Made by a program: the position numbers and the translations under genes. The notes beneath the pieces are model-generated. The model did no database searches. It saw nothing but the letters and a program-made list of their open reading frames with translations, and was not told the origin of the DNA. A stretch of DNA of 64,000 nt from Elusimicrobiota bacterium (GTDB lineage Bacteria; Elusimicrobiota; Elusimicrobia; Elusimicrobiales; UBA9959): positions 1 to 64,000 of the forward strand of contig JAGVVD010000044.1 in the NCBI GenBank assembly GCA_019135865.1. The letters are read 5' to 3'. How positions within the stretch are numbered: position 1 is the stretch's first letter; every line of letters starts with the position of its first letter. This document shows positions 40,517 through 48,745 of this stretch, piece by piece.

Positions 40517-40529
40517 TATAATCTATAAT
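40517..40529 (+). promoter_or_regulatory. Tandem -10 boxes before the receiver-MBL gene
   Basis: TATAAT occurs at 40517-40522 and again at 40524-40529. No -35 match is clear. A leader of about 45 nt would precede the ATG at 40579. Confidence 0.45.
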
Positions 40530-40578
40530 GTATTATAGAAAATCCGGCCCTCGCGCGCGATAAAAAGGCATCCTTAAA

Positions 40579-41910
40579 ATGGCTAACCCCGACATAATGA
40601 TCATCGACGACGACCCGATGGTCGGCGAGCTTTCCCGCGACCTGCTGACCGACGCCGGCTGGCAGGTGGACCTCGTACAGGACTCGATGGCCGCCATCCC
40701 CGCCATCAAGGAACGCCGCCCCCGCCTCATCGTCACCGACATCATGATGCCCGGCATAACCGGCATGGACATCTGCAAGGCCGTCAAATCCGACCCCGCG
40801 CTCAAGCACATCAAGATCATCGTGGTCTCGGGCAAATCCTACGAGGTCGAGCGGCAGCGCGCGCTCCAGTTCGGCGCGGATTTTTTCATCCAGAAACCCT
40901 ACGACGTGGCGACCTTCTCCAGGACCGTGAAGGACATCCTCGAATCCGCCGGCGGCGCGCCCGCGGTCCAGGCCCGGCCGGAGACCCCGGAACTCGAGAT
41001 CGTGCAGGAGTCGGACTCGTTCGAGCAGACCAGCGACCTCGATCCCGGGCAGGTGCGCGTCACCGTCTGGGGAGCGCGCGGCCTTCCCGCGACGGTCCCG
41101 AACTCCGTCTCCAAGTACGGCCGGCAGACCTCCTGCGTTTCCGTGGAGACCAAGGAGGAACTCTTCGTCTTCGACGCCGGCACCGGCATCATCCCCCTGG
41201 GCCGCGAGATAATGGAGAAGAAGAAGTACTACAAGCGGATCTGGCTCTTCCTTACCCACTTCCACCTGGACCACATCCTGGGGCTCGGCAACTTCGCCCC
41301 GATGCACGACCCCAAATTCACCGTGCACATAGTCGGCGCCAACGACCCCGAGAGGAGCCTCAAGGAGATGGCGCAGTCCTCGCTCTACAGTTCTTTCGCC
41401 TTCACCCGCCGTCCCCCCGCCGCCAAGGTGGACCTTTACGAGGTGCTGGAGGACAACTACGAACTGCTGCCCGGCGTGAAGATGAGCACGATGTACGCCA
41501 ACCACCCCACCAGCACGCTGATCTACTCGCTGCAGCTGCACGGCAGCAAGATCGTCTACGCCCCCGACAGCGAGGTCTGGGGCGACGCCACCGCCTTCCA
41601 GGACTACGACGAGAAGTTCGGCATTTTCGCCAAAGGGGCCGACCTCCTCATACACGACGCCAACTACAACGACAAGGACTACGAGACCGCCATGAAAGAG
41701 GGCCACTCCAGCCTCTCGGTGACCGTGGACTTCGCCCTTTCGAAGGCGGAGGCGAAGCAGCTCCTGCTCTTCCACCTCAACGCCGATTACAGCGACGAGC
41801 AGCTGGACCGGATGCTGGCCGACGCCAACGCGGCTATCGCCGCGCGCGGGGCGCAAATGGCCTGCCATCTCCCCCTGGAGGGACAGCAGTTCCTCCTGAA
41901 AGGACAGTAG
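40579..41910 (+). CDS. Response-regulator receiver fused to metallo-beta-lactamase-fold domain
   Basis: This 443-residue protein has a receiver domain at residues 4-125 (acidic pair D10/D11, phospho-acceptor D54 in VTDIMMPG, conserved Lys in IQKP near 105). A linker of about 30 residues leads to a metallo-beta-lactamase domain at about 155-440. That domain holds THFHLDH (HxHxDH, about 226-232), the Asp/His of APDSEVWGD and IHDANY, and a late FHLN. The MBL part is most like PhnP/RNase Z-type phosphodiesterases. Phosphorylation could gate a hydrolase acting on a nucleotide or cyclic phosphate signal; that is inference. No kinase is adjacent. Confidence 0.87.
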   Translation: MANPDIMIIDDDPMVGELSRDLLTDAGWQVDLVQDSMAAIPAIKERRPRLIVTDIMMPGITGMDICKAVKSDPALKHIKIIVVSGKSYEVERQRALQFGADFFIQKPYDVATFSRTVKDILESAGGAPAVQARPETPELEIVQESDSFEQTSDLDPGQVRVTVWGARGLPATVPNSVSKYGRQTSCVSVETKEELFVFDAGTGIIPLGREIMEKKKYYKRIWLFLTHFHLDHILGLGNFAPMHDPKFTVHIVGANDPERSLKEMAQSSLYSSFAFTRRPPAAKVDLYEVLEDNYELLPGVKMSTMYANHPTSTLIYSLQLHGSKIVYAPDSEVWGDATAFQDYDEKFGIFAKGADLLIHDANYNDKDYETAMKEGHSSLSVTVDFALSKAEAKQLLLFHLNADYSDEQLDRMLADANAAIAARGAQMACHLPLEGQQFLLKGQ

Positions 41911-41930
41911 GAGCCCATCCCCTCCGGCCG

Positions 41931-41972
41931 TAAACGAAGAGCCCCGGCCGCGCGGCCGGGGCTCTTCGTTTA
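41931..41972. terminator. Bidirectional intrinsic terminator
   Basis: A nearly perfect 42-bp palindrome centred on GGCCGCGCGGCC, flanked by AACGAAGAGCC and its complement. It lies between convergent genes. Confidence 0.85.
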
Positions 41973-41990
41973 CGGCGCCGTCGGACCGGC

Positions 41991-42293
41991 TCAGCTGTGG
42001 CCGTGCGTGGTGGCCACCGCCCTGTCCGAGATCTGGCCGAAGCGCTCCTCGTAGCGCTTGATATTCTCGGTCAGCGCCATCAGGAACCGCTTGGTATGCA
42101 CGGGGCTGGAGACTATCCGGGCCCGCAGCTTGGCCTTGGGCTGGTTGGGCTGCAGGAAGAGGAAATCGAAGATGAACTCCGTCTCGCTGTGCGTCACGCC
42201 GGCCAGGTTGGCGTAGATGCCCTGCGCCGTGGCGTCGTCCATCTCCACCTGCAGCTGTATCGGCTGCGAACCGGTTTCTTTCTTGTCAGACAT
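41991..42293 (-). CDS. DUF3467 protein
   Basis: This 100-residue protein matches the DUF3467 pattern: IQLQVEMDDATAQGIYANLAGV (core DATAQGIYANLA), then SETEFIFDFLFLQP (about 37-50) and ARIVSSPVHTKRFLMALTENI, with a helical end. Small cytoplasmic proteins of this family are widespread and uncharacterised. It is monocistronic between two terminators or promoters. The divergent promoter TATAAT at 42324-42329 serves the other gene. Confidence 0.82.
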   Translation of the reverse strand: MSDKKETGSQPIQLQVEMDDATAQGIYANLAGVTHSETEFIFDFLFLQPNQPKAKLRARIVSSPVHTKRFLMALTENIKRYEERFGQISDRAVATTHGHS

Positions 42294-42354
42294 GTAAGGC
42301 CTCCATTATAGCGGTGCGGATAAATTATAATATATGCGGAAAGGGAGAAAAAGC

Positions 42355-43350
42355 ATGAAAACACCGCTCTTACCGCTGATCCTGGTCCTGGCCGCGCCGG
42401 CCGCGGCGCAGGAGGCCAACCGGGGTTTCGAGGAGATAAAAGGCGGGGTCGCCGTGGTGAAGGTCGTCTACCCCGGCCAGATCAGGCGCGGCGAGGACTG
42501 GACCGACGGCCCCCCCTCGCTGTCCTACGTGAACATCTACGACGACAGGGGCCGCCCGGTGGAGGAGAGCCAGTTCTCCGGCAAACAGCTCTCGCTCAGG
42601 AAGCTCAGCACCTGGCTGGACGCGCCGGAGGCCGGCGCTTTCTGCGCCGCCCTCAGGAAAGGCCTCTCCCCCGACGCCGCCTCCTCCGAAACCGAAGAGA
42701 GCGCTCTTAAGCTCTTCTGCGCCGACAAGGCGAAGAAGAAGTTCACCGCCCGCTTCGAGCACGACGGAACAGTTCCCTCCCGCCCGCTCTCAGAGCGGCT
42801 GATAGGGCGCACCTTCGTCCTCCCCGACAAGAAGGGCCGCCCGGCCGAAGAATGGCGCTTCGACATGACGGACGCCTTCGAGTCGCGCGTGGAGCGCAAG
42901 TACGCCAAGGACGGGACCCTGACGGAGGAGACCGTCTATAATTTCGACGAACTGCCGGTCTCCAGGACCGTCTACGAACGGAACAAGGCCGTGAACGCCG
43001 AGACCGTCTCCGTCTTCAACGACAGGGACCAGCTGGTCTCGCGCACCGTGAAGGTCTTCAGGGAGACCGGGAAGCTCCGCAAGGCGACCGCGACCGCCTT
43101 CGACGAAGGCGAGCAGGAGCGCTGGCGCGACGAGATCTCCTACGACGGGAACGGCTTCCGCGCCGCCGAGGCCCGCTACACCGGCGGGGAACAGAACCCC
43201 GGCCATGAATACGAGTACGCGGTGAAGGCCGACGAGAAGGGCAACTGGGTGCGCGAGAGCCGGACCAAGTTCGTCAACTTCCGCGGCAGGCGCCTGCCGG
43301 CCCCCGGCGAAGCCCCCACCGTGATGGTGCGCGAGATAACCTACCGCTGA
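42355..43350 (+). CDS. Exported hypothetical protein with repeated beta-strands
   Basis: This 331-residue protein has a signal peptide (KTPLLPLILVLAAPAAAQE). The mature sequence contains several short repeats of the kind R-x-Y-x-x-D/N-G-x-L-x-E-E/R (VERKYAKDGTLTEETVYNFD; VSRTVYERNKAVNAETVSVFN; SRTVKVFRETGKLRKATATAFD), reminiscent of YD/MORN-like antiparallel strand repeats. No enzyme motif is seen. The ATG at 42355 follows GGGAG by 8 nt and is preferred over 42334; TATAAT at 42324-42329 gives a short leader. Likely periplasmic; function unknown. Confidence 0.72.
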   Translation: MKTPLLPLILVLAAPAAAQEANRGFEEIKGGVAVVKVVYPGQIRRGEDWTDGPPSLSYVNIYDDRGRPVEESQFSGKQLSLRKLSTWLDAPEAGAFCAALRKGLSPDAASSETEESALKLFCADKAKKKFTARFEHDGTVPSRPLSERLIGRTFVLPDKKGRPAEEWRFDMTDAFESRVERKYAKDGTLTEETVYNFDELPVSRTVYERNKAVNAETVSVFNDRDQLVSRTVKVFRETGKLRKATATAFDEGEQERWRDEISYDGNGFRAAEARYTGGEQNPGHEYEYAVKADEKGNWVRESRTKFVNFRGRRLPAPGEAPTVMVREITYR

Positions 43351-43361
43351 GACGCTCCCCC

Positions 43362-43405
43362 CAAAAAAGAACCGGCCCCGATTCACGTCGGGGCCGGTCT
43401 TTTCG
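43362..43405. terminator. Intrinsic terminator for cspA and the convergent gene
   Basis: Stem ACCGGCCCCG / CGGGGCCGGT with an A-run on the left that becomes TTTTTT for cspA transcripts, and CTTTTCG on the right. Confidence 0.85.
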
Positions 43406-43420
43406 CTTAGAGAAGTAAGC

Positions 43421-43621
43421 TCAGAGCTTGGTGACCTTCACGGCCTTGGGGCCCTTGTCGCTGTTCTCGGTCTCGAACTCCACGTCCTGGTTCTCGGCGA
43501 GGGTCTTGAAGCCGTCGCCCTGAATGGAAGTGTGATGAACGAACAGGTCCTTGGACCCGTCCTCCGGGATGATGAAACCGAAACCTTTCTTGTCGTTGAA
43601 CCACTTCACTTTGCCTTTCAT
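43421..43621 (-). CDS. cspA: Cold-shock protein, CspA family
   Basis: This 66-residue single-domain OB-fold protein has the RNP1 motif KGFGFI and RNP2-type DLFVHHTSI (about residues 25-33). It acts as an RNA chaperone. TATAAT at 43695-43690 (minus strand) gives a leader of about 65 nt with the hairpin GGCCCC-TTGC-GGGGCC. Such leaders control csp expression post-transcriptionally in other bacteria. A GAGAGG box precedes the ATG. It is monocistronic with a strong terminator. Confidence 0.93.
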   Translation of the reverse strand: MKGKVKWFNDKKGFGFIIPEDGSKDLFVHHTSIQGDGFKTLAENQDVEFETENSDKGPKAVKVTKL

Positions 43622-43719
43622 TTGTGACTTACCTCTCTTTATATCGCTATACGTCCCTGCTTTTCCGGCCCCGCAAGGGGCCTGGAAACATTATATATAA
43701 AAACCCGCGCTTTTAACCC

Positions 43720-46269
43720 TCACTCCTCGTTCCACTTTATGAACGGCGGCATGTAGGGATGCGGGATGTCCGCGTGGCGCGGGACCACGCGCGCGGCCAG
43801 GTCGTGGCGTCCGGAACGCGAGAACTTCACCTCGCCCGTGAAGACATAGGCCTCGCCCATGCGGGACTCGTATTCCATCGGGAAGGTCTGGCCGCACCTG
43901 AACGTCGTCTCGGCTTCCGCGACGCCGACGTGCAGCTGCAGCGACACCTCCTCCGGCGTCAGTTCGCCCAGCCAGGCGATCGCCTTCACCGGCACGGCCG
44001 CGCCGGAACGGATCTCCATCTCCGGCTTGAACTGGTCCAGCACCACGCGCACGCGCGGCCAGCTGCGCTCCACCTTCCTCCGCCAGTTCGCGACGGCCAG
44101 CAGCGGCTCGCTTTCGCGGAAACGCACCGAGCTGCGGTGGGCCGGCACGTAGAACTTGCCGTAGTACTCGCGCAGCATGCGGTTGGTGCTGTAGACCGGG
44201 GCCAGCTTCCCGACCGACGCCTTCATCATCTTGATCCAGTTGTGAGGGACGCCGTCGGGGCCGCGGTAGTAATAGAGCGGCGCTATCACCTTCTGCAGCA
44301 GGTTGTAGATAGCCTCCGACTCCACGTAATCGCGTTCGGCCTCGTCGTTGTAGCCTTCCCGTCCGCCGATCGCCCAGCCCACGTCGGCCGAATAGCCTTC
44401 GGCCCACCAGCCGTCGAGGACGGAGAGGTTCAGCACGCCGTTGATCGCGGCCTTCATGCCGCTGGTGCCCGAGGCCTCCAGCGGCCTGATCGGATTGTTG
44501 AGCCAGACGTCCACGCCCTGCACCATGTAGCGCGCGACGTTCATGTTGTAATCCTCGACGAAGATGATGCGGTGCTTGAACCGCGGGTCCAGGCTCATCT
44601 TCGCCACGGCCTTGATGTACTCCTTGCCGTGGGTATCGGCCTGGTGGGCCTTGCCGGCCACCACGAACTGCACCGGCATCTTCTCGTTGTTGACGATCTC
44701 GGCCAGGCGCTCCAGGTTGCGCATGAACAGCGTAGCCCGCTTGTAGGTGGCGAAGCGGCGCGCGAAACCTATCGTCAGGTACTCGGGGTTCAGCACGCCC
44801 TTGACCTCGTCGAGCACCGTGCGGTCGGCGCCCAGGCGCTGATGCTGCCGGCGCAGGCGGTCGCGCACCAGCGCGACGAGCTTGCGCTTGCGTATCAGGT
44901 GCGTCTCCCAGAACTCCCCGTCGTCTATCTCGCCCAGCTTCTTCCAGTCGCAGCTGTCCGGCAGGCCGTTCTCCCCGCCCGGGATAAGGCTCTTCTTGTA
45001 GAGGTTCTGATGCTCGTGGCTGATCCAGGAGCAGGTATGGACGCCGTTGGTGATGCCGCAGATCGGGATCTCGTACTTGGGCAGGCCGGGCCAGACCTTG
45101 CCCCACATGCCGCGCGTGACCTCGCCGTGCAGCTGGCTGACCGCGTTGAGGTGCGCGCAGAGCTTCATGGCCAGTATCGTCATGCAGAAGCCCAGCGATT
45201 CCGGCTCCTCCTTGCCCAGTTCCAGCAGTTCCGGGAAACCGAGGCCCAGTTCCTTGGCGTAGGGCTCCAGGTACTTGCGCACCAGCTCGAAGTCGAAGTA
45301 CTCGTTGCCGGCCATGACGGGCGTGTGGGTGGTGAAGACCGACGAAGCCCAGACCGCCTCGCGCGCCTCCTTGAAGGAGAGGCCGCGGGCCTTCATCATC
45401 AGGCGTATGCGCTCGAGCAGCAGGAAGGCGGAGTGGCCCTCGTTGACGTGATAGACCGTGGGATTGAGGCCCATCGCCTCCAGCGCGCGCACGCCGCCTA
45501 TGCCCAGCACTATCTCCTGGCTGATGCGGTTGGCGCGGTCGCCGCCGTAGAGCTGCTCGGTTATCGCGCGGACCTTGGGCGAGTTCTCGGGGAGATTCGT
45601 ATCCAGGAGGTAAAGGGAGGTGCGGCCCACGGGCACGCGCCAGACGCCCACCTTTATCGTCTCGCCGTCCAGCGGGACCTCCACGCGCAGCGGGCTGCCG
45701 TTGGCGTCGTTCACTATCTGCACCGGCATGTTGTACCAGTCGTTCTCGGGGTAGCGCTCCACCTGCCAGTTGTCGCGGTTGAGCACCTGCTGCACGTAGC
45801 CCTTGCGGTAGAGCAGGCCCACGCCGACCACGGGCATGCCCAGGTCGGAGGAGGACTTCATGTGGTCGCCCGAGAGCATGCCCAGGCCGCCGGAATAGAT
45901 CGGCAGGCCCTCGCCGATGCCGTACTCCATGGAGAAATAGGCCACCAGCATGTCGGCCTCGCTCTGCTCCCGGTTCTTGTTGAACCAGGTGTCCTTGTAG
46001 GAGACGTAGTCGTCGAACTTCTTCTTGATCTCGCCCAGGCGGGAGAGGAAACCGGGATCGCGGGACAGTTCGTTCAGACGTTCGGGAGGGATCGTGCCCA
46101 GTATCCACTTGGGATTGCGGTGCGAACGGTGCCAGAGCTCCTCGCTCATCCCCACGAACATCATGATGGCGTCCCAGTTCCAGGTGAACCACATATTGGT
46201 CGAGAGCTCGTCCAGGGCCTTGAGGTTCTCGGGCAGGTTGGGAATGACGTTGAAAGAGCGTATCTTCAT
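43720..46269 (-). CDS. glgP: Alpha-glucan (glycogen) phosphorylase, DUF3417 type
   Basis: This 849-residue enzyme releases glucose-1-phosphate from glycogen or maltodextrin. The N-terminal DUF3417 region (LDELSTNMWFTWNWDAIMMF, core LSTNMWFTWNWDA, residues 20-40) marks the short bacterial/archaeal GT35 class. The PLP lysine is in ASGTSGMKAAINGVLNLS (about 605-622; core GTSGMKAA), and the phosphate-site WWAEG follows shortly after. With the two GH57 enzymes at 8-12.5 kb it gives a glycogen synthesis/breakdown set. The ATG at 46269 has GGAGG 11 nt upstream and a TAGAAT -10 box near 46310. Confidence 0.94.
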   Translation of the reverse strand: MKIRSFNVIPNLPENLKALDELSTNMWFTWNWDAIMMFVGMSEELWHRSHRNPKWILGTIPPERLNELSRDPGFLSRLGEIKKKFDDYVSYKDTWFNKNREQSEADMLVAYFSMEYGIGEGLPIYSGGLGMLSGDHMKSSSDLGMPVVGVGLLYRKGYVQQVLNRDNWQVERYPENDWYNMPVQIVNDANGSPLRVEVPLDGETIKVGVWRVPVGRTSLYLLDTNLPENSPKVRAITEQLYGGDRANRISQEIVLGIGGVRALEAMGLNPTVYHVNEGHSAFLLLERIRLMMKARGLSFKEAREAVWASSVFTTHTPVMAGNEYFDFELVRKYLEPYAKELGLGFPELLELGKEEPESLGFCMTILAMKLCAHLNAVSQLHGEVTRGMWGKVWPGLPKYEIPICGITNGVHTCSWISHEHQNLYKKSLIPGGENGLPDSCDWKKLGEIDDGEFWETHLIRKRKLVALVRDRLRRQHQRLGADRTVLDEVKGVLNPEYLTIGFARRFATYKRATLFMRNLERLAEIVNNEKMPVQFVVAGKAHQADTHGKEYIKAVAKMSLDPRFKHRIIFVEDYNMNVARYMVQGVDVWLNNPIRPLEASGTSGMKAAINGVLNLSVLDGWWAEGYSADVGWAIGGREGYNDEAERDYVESEAIYNLLQKVIAPLYYYRGPDGVPHNWIKMMKASVGKLAPVYSTNRMLREYYGKFYVPAHRSSVRFRESEPLLAVANWRRKVERSWPRVRVVLDQFKPEMEIRSGAAVPVKAIAWLGELTPEEVSLQLHVGVAEAETTFRCGQTFPMEYESRMGEAYVFTGEVKFSRSGRHDLAARVVPRHADIPHPYMPPFIKWNEE

Positions 46270-46375
46270 CTGGCGCTTGCCTCCGTTGCTTGCGTAAAGT
46301 GCCTCAATTCTACAAAAATAGGATTATGGCCGCCATTGACCTGCGTTAAACGGAACGCCGGCCCCGCGCCGGCAG

Positions 46376-46404
46376 TTGTCACGGAGCCCGCTTTTTTATA
46401 GAAT
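46376..46404 (+). promoter_or_regulatory. Promoter of tRNA-Ala
   Basis: TTGTCA (46376-46381) and TAGAAT (46399-46404) are spaced exactly 17 bp and followed by the ATCCCC discriminator. Transcription should start about 8 nt before the mature tRNA. Confidence 0.8.
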
Positions 46405-46419
46405 ATCCCCGTCAGTTGC

Positions 46420-46495
46420 GGGCGTGTAGCTCAGCTGGGAGAGCGCCTCGATGGCATCGAGGAGGTCGCAGGTTCGATCCCTGTCACGTCCACCA
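46420..46495 (+). tRNA. tRNA-Ala (anticodon GGC)
   Basis: 76 nt including an encoded CCA. Acceptor arm GGGCGTG / CACGTCC contains the G3-U70 pair that identifies alanine tRNAs. The anticodon loop ATGGCAT has anticodon GGC between CCTCG / CGAGG. The T arm contains TTCGATC. All four arms fold. Confidence 0.95.
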
Positions 46496-46502
46496 GATTT
46501 CA

Positions 46503-46527
46503 AAAGCCGCCGACAGGCGGCTTTTTT
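46503..46527 (+). terminator. Terminator of tRNA-Ala
   Basis: Stem AAGCCGCC / GGCGGCTT with loop GACA, followed by TTTT. Confidence 0.8.
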
Positions 46528-46578
46528 AATTGCGGACGAGAAGAGTGCCCCTCCTTTGTTATAATATCCGTGCAACCC

Positions 46579-47724
46579 ATGAGCGCGCCCATCACGGTAT
46601 TCCACATCGACGACGGCAAAGGCCTCCGCGGCGGCCAGCGCCAGATGCTCTACCTCGCTAAGGAGCTTTCCCTCCTCGGCGTCGCCGGCCGCGTCGTCTG
46701 CCGCCGCGGCTCCCAGCTCGAAACGGCCGCCCTGCGCAGGAACTTCGAAGTACTCCCCCTCCCTTTGATCGTCGAACCCTACCCGCTCTCCGCCTTCCTG
46801 CTGCGCCGCGCCGTCAAGCGCGAGCTGAAGGCCGGCCGCCGCGTCGTAGTTCACGCCCACACCAGCCACGCCGTTTCCGCCGCCTGGCTGGCCTCGGCCG
46901 GCCTGCCGGTCCTGCGCGTGGTGCACAGGCGCGTCTACTTCCCCCCCGGCACGGGCCTCTCGCACCGCCTGAAATACGGGCGCGCCCACCTGGTCATCGC
47001 CCTCTCGGAGGCGGTGAAGAACGTCCTCATAGGCAGCGGCGTGCCCGCCGCCAGGATCAAGGTCATAAACAGCACCATCGACCTCGAGGATACCCCCTGG
47101 AAGGAGGAGGAGTACGACCAGTACCGCCTCAGCGCCAAGCGCGAACTCGCCCTCAAGTTCGACCTCCCCTCCGACACCGTCTGGCTCGGCTCCCTTATCG
47201 CCCTCGAGGACTGCAAGGACCCCGTGACGCTTCTCCACGCCGCGGAAACGGTGATCCGGAAGCATCCGGAGGCCCATTACCTGCTGGCCGGCAAGGGCCC
47301 GCTCGAAGGCCAGGTGCGCCGCCTGCTCAGGAAGCTCGGCATCGAGTCCAATTTCCACCTTACCGGCCATTATCCCCGCCCCTACGAGATGCTCGCCGCG
47401 CTGGACATCTTCGTCCTGCCCTCCAGGGAGGAGGGCTTCGGCAGCGTCCTCATCGAGGCGATGAACGCCAGGGCGGCCATAGTCGCCACCCGCGCCGGCG
47501 GCATACCCGACGCGGTGACCGACGGCGACAACGGCCTGCTGGTCCCGCCCGGCGACCCGGAAGAACTGGCCGCGGCGCAGCTGCGCCTCATAGAGGACAA
47601 AGGACTGAGGGAAAGACTGGTGGAAAGCGGGCTGAGGCGCAGGCTGGACCTCTCCTCGCCCCGGATGGCGGAAAAGACGCTGCGAGCCTATGAAAGGGCC
47701 TTTGAAGATACTTTCCGCGATTGA
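46579..47724 (+). CDS. GT4-family glycosyltransferase
   Basis: This 381-residue protein is a GT-B fold glycosyltransferase. The N-terminal acceptor domain has GLRGGQRQMLYLAKEL (about 17-32). The C-terminal donor domain has LLAGKGPLEG (about 235-244) and the E-x7-E retaining motif in SREEGFGSVLIEAMNA (about 285-300). It probably adds a sugar to a lipid-linked surface glycan. TATAAT at 46560-46565 predicts a leader of about 6 nt; GTG at 46570 is an alternative start. It overlaps the next glycosyltransferase by 35 bp. Confidence 0.88.
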   Translation: MSAPITVFHIDDGKGLRGGQRQMLYLAKELSLLGVAGRVVCRRGSQLETAALRRNFEVLPLPLIVEPYPLSAFLLRRAVKRELKAGRRVVVHAHTSHAVSAAWLASAGLPVLRVVHRRVYFPPGTGLSHRLKYGRAHLVIALSEAVKNVLIGSGVPAARIKVINSTIDLEDTPWKEEEYDQYRLSAKRELALKFDLPSDTVWLGSLIALEDCKDPVTLLHAAETVIRKHPEAHYLLAGKGPLEGQVRRLLRKLGIESNFHLTGHYPRPYEMLAALDIFVLPSREEGFGSVLIEAMNARAAIVATRAGGIPDAVTDGDNGLLVPPGDPEELAAAQLRLIEDKGLRERLVESGLRRRLDLSSPRMAEKTLRAYERAFEDTFRD

Positions 47725-48745
47725 CATCCCCTGGTACAGCGCCCTGGCCGCCTACGCGCTGGAACAGGCCCGCGCGCTGCGCGACAGGGGCCACGCCGTC
47801 ACCCTGGCCGCCGCGCCGGGCAGCCGCTCCCACGCCGCCGCCGTCGAAGAAGGATTCCCCTTCTTCCCGATAACCGACCGCAAGCGACCGCTGACCCCGG
47901 CGCTGGTGCTGCGCCTGCGCTCTTTCCTCGCCCGCGAAGGCTTCGACGTCTTCTGCGCCCACACCGGCCGCACCCAGACGCTGGCCGCGCTCTGCGCGCT
48001 GGGGCGCGGCGGCCGCCCGGCCATAATACGCTCCAAGTCCGACGCCTCGCCCTCCTCGGCCGGCCTCTCCTCCCGGCCCGTGGCCGCCTTCATAGCGGCC
48101 TCCGGGGCCGTAAAGAGGTCCTACTCCGGCGTCCCGGAGGACAGGATCTCGGTCGTGCCGCAGGGGATAGAAACGCCGGAATTCGTCCCGCCCCCGGCCG
48201 AAGGTCCGCTGCGCGTCGGCCTGCTGGGCCGCCTCGACCCCGTCAAAGGCCACGCCGTCCTTTTCAAGGCCGCCGCCCGCCTGCTTGAAAAATACCCGGG
48301 GACCCGTTTCATCTGCGCCGGCAAGGACGCCAACCTGACCCGCGGCGAACTCTTCGCCCTCGCCGAGGACCTGGGGATAGCCGCGTCCGTGGAATTTCCC
48401 GGCCAGGTCCCCGACCCTTTCGCCTTCATAAACTCCTGCCATATCGGCGTCGTCGCCTCCACGGGCAGCGAAGCGGTCTCCCGCGCTCTGCTGGAATGGA
48501 TGGCCTGCGGCCGCCCGGCCGCGGCCGCCGCTGTCGGCGGCATACCCGAGATGCTCGGCGCGGAATGGCTGTTCCCCCCGGAGAACGCCGCCCGCCTGGC
48601 GGAGCTGCTGGACCCCCTGCTGGCCGATCCCTCCCTGCGCGAAAGCGCCGGCCGCGCCAACAGGAAGGCCGCGGCCGAAAAATTCAGCCGCGGCCTCTTC
48701 GCCGGCCTCACCGAACAGGTCTTCCTCTCCGCCGTTAAGGCCTGA
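47690..48745 (+). CDS. GT4-family glycosyltransferase
   Basis: This 351-residue paralogue-like GT-B protein has an N-terminal domain with SAIDIPWYSALAAYALEQARAL (core WYSALAAYALEQA) and a C-terminal domain with VGLLGRLDPVKGHAVLFKAA (core LLGRLDPVKGH, about 185-195). The motif SEAVSRALLEWMACG (about 263-277) has Glu-x-x-Ser-x3-Leu-Glu spacing close to E-x7-E. It overlaps the previous gene by 35 bp and converges on the O-antigen ligase with an 11-bp overlap. Likely in LPS core or O-antigen synthesis. Confidence 0.87.
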   Translation: MKGPLKILSAIDIPWYSALAAYALEQARALRDRGHAVTLAAAPGSRSHAAAVEEGFPFFPITDRKRPLTPALVLRLRSFLAREGFDVFCAHTGRTQTLAALCALGRGGRPAIIRSKSDASPSSAGLSSRPVAAFIAASGAVKRSYSGVPEDRISVVPQGIETPEFVPPPAEGPLRVGLLGRLDPVKGHAVLFKAAARLLEKYPGTRFICAGKDANLTRGELFALAEDLGIAASVEFPGQVPDPFAFINSCHIGVVASTGSEAVSRALLEWMACGRPAAAAAVGGIPEMLGAEWLFPPENAARLAELLDPLLADPSLRESAGRANRKAAAEKFSRGLFAGLTEQVFLSAVKA

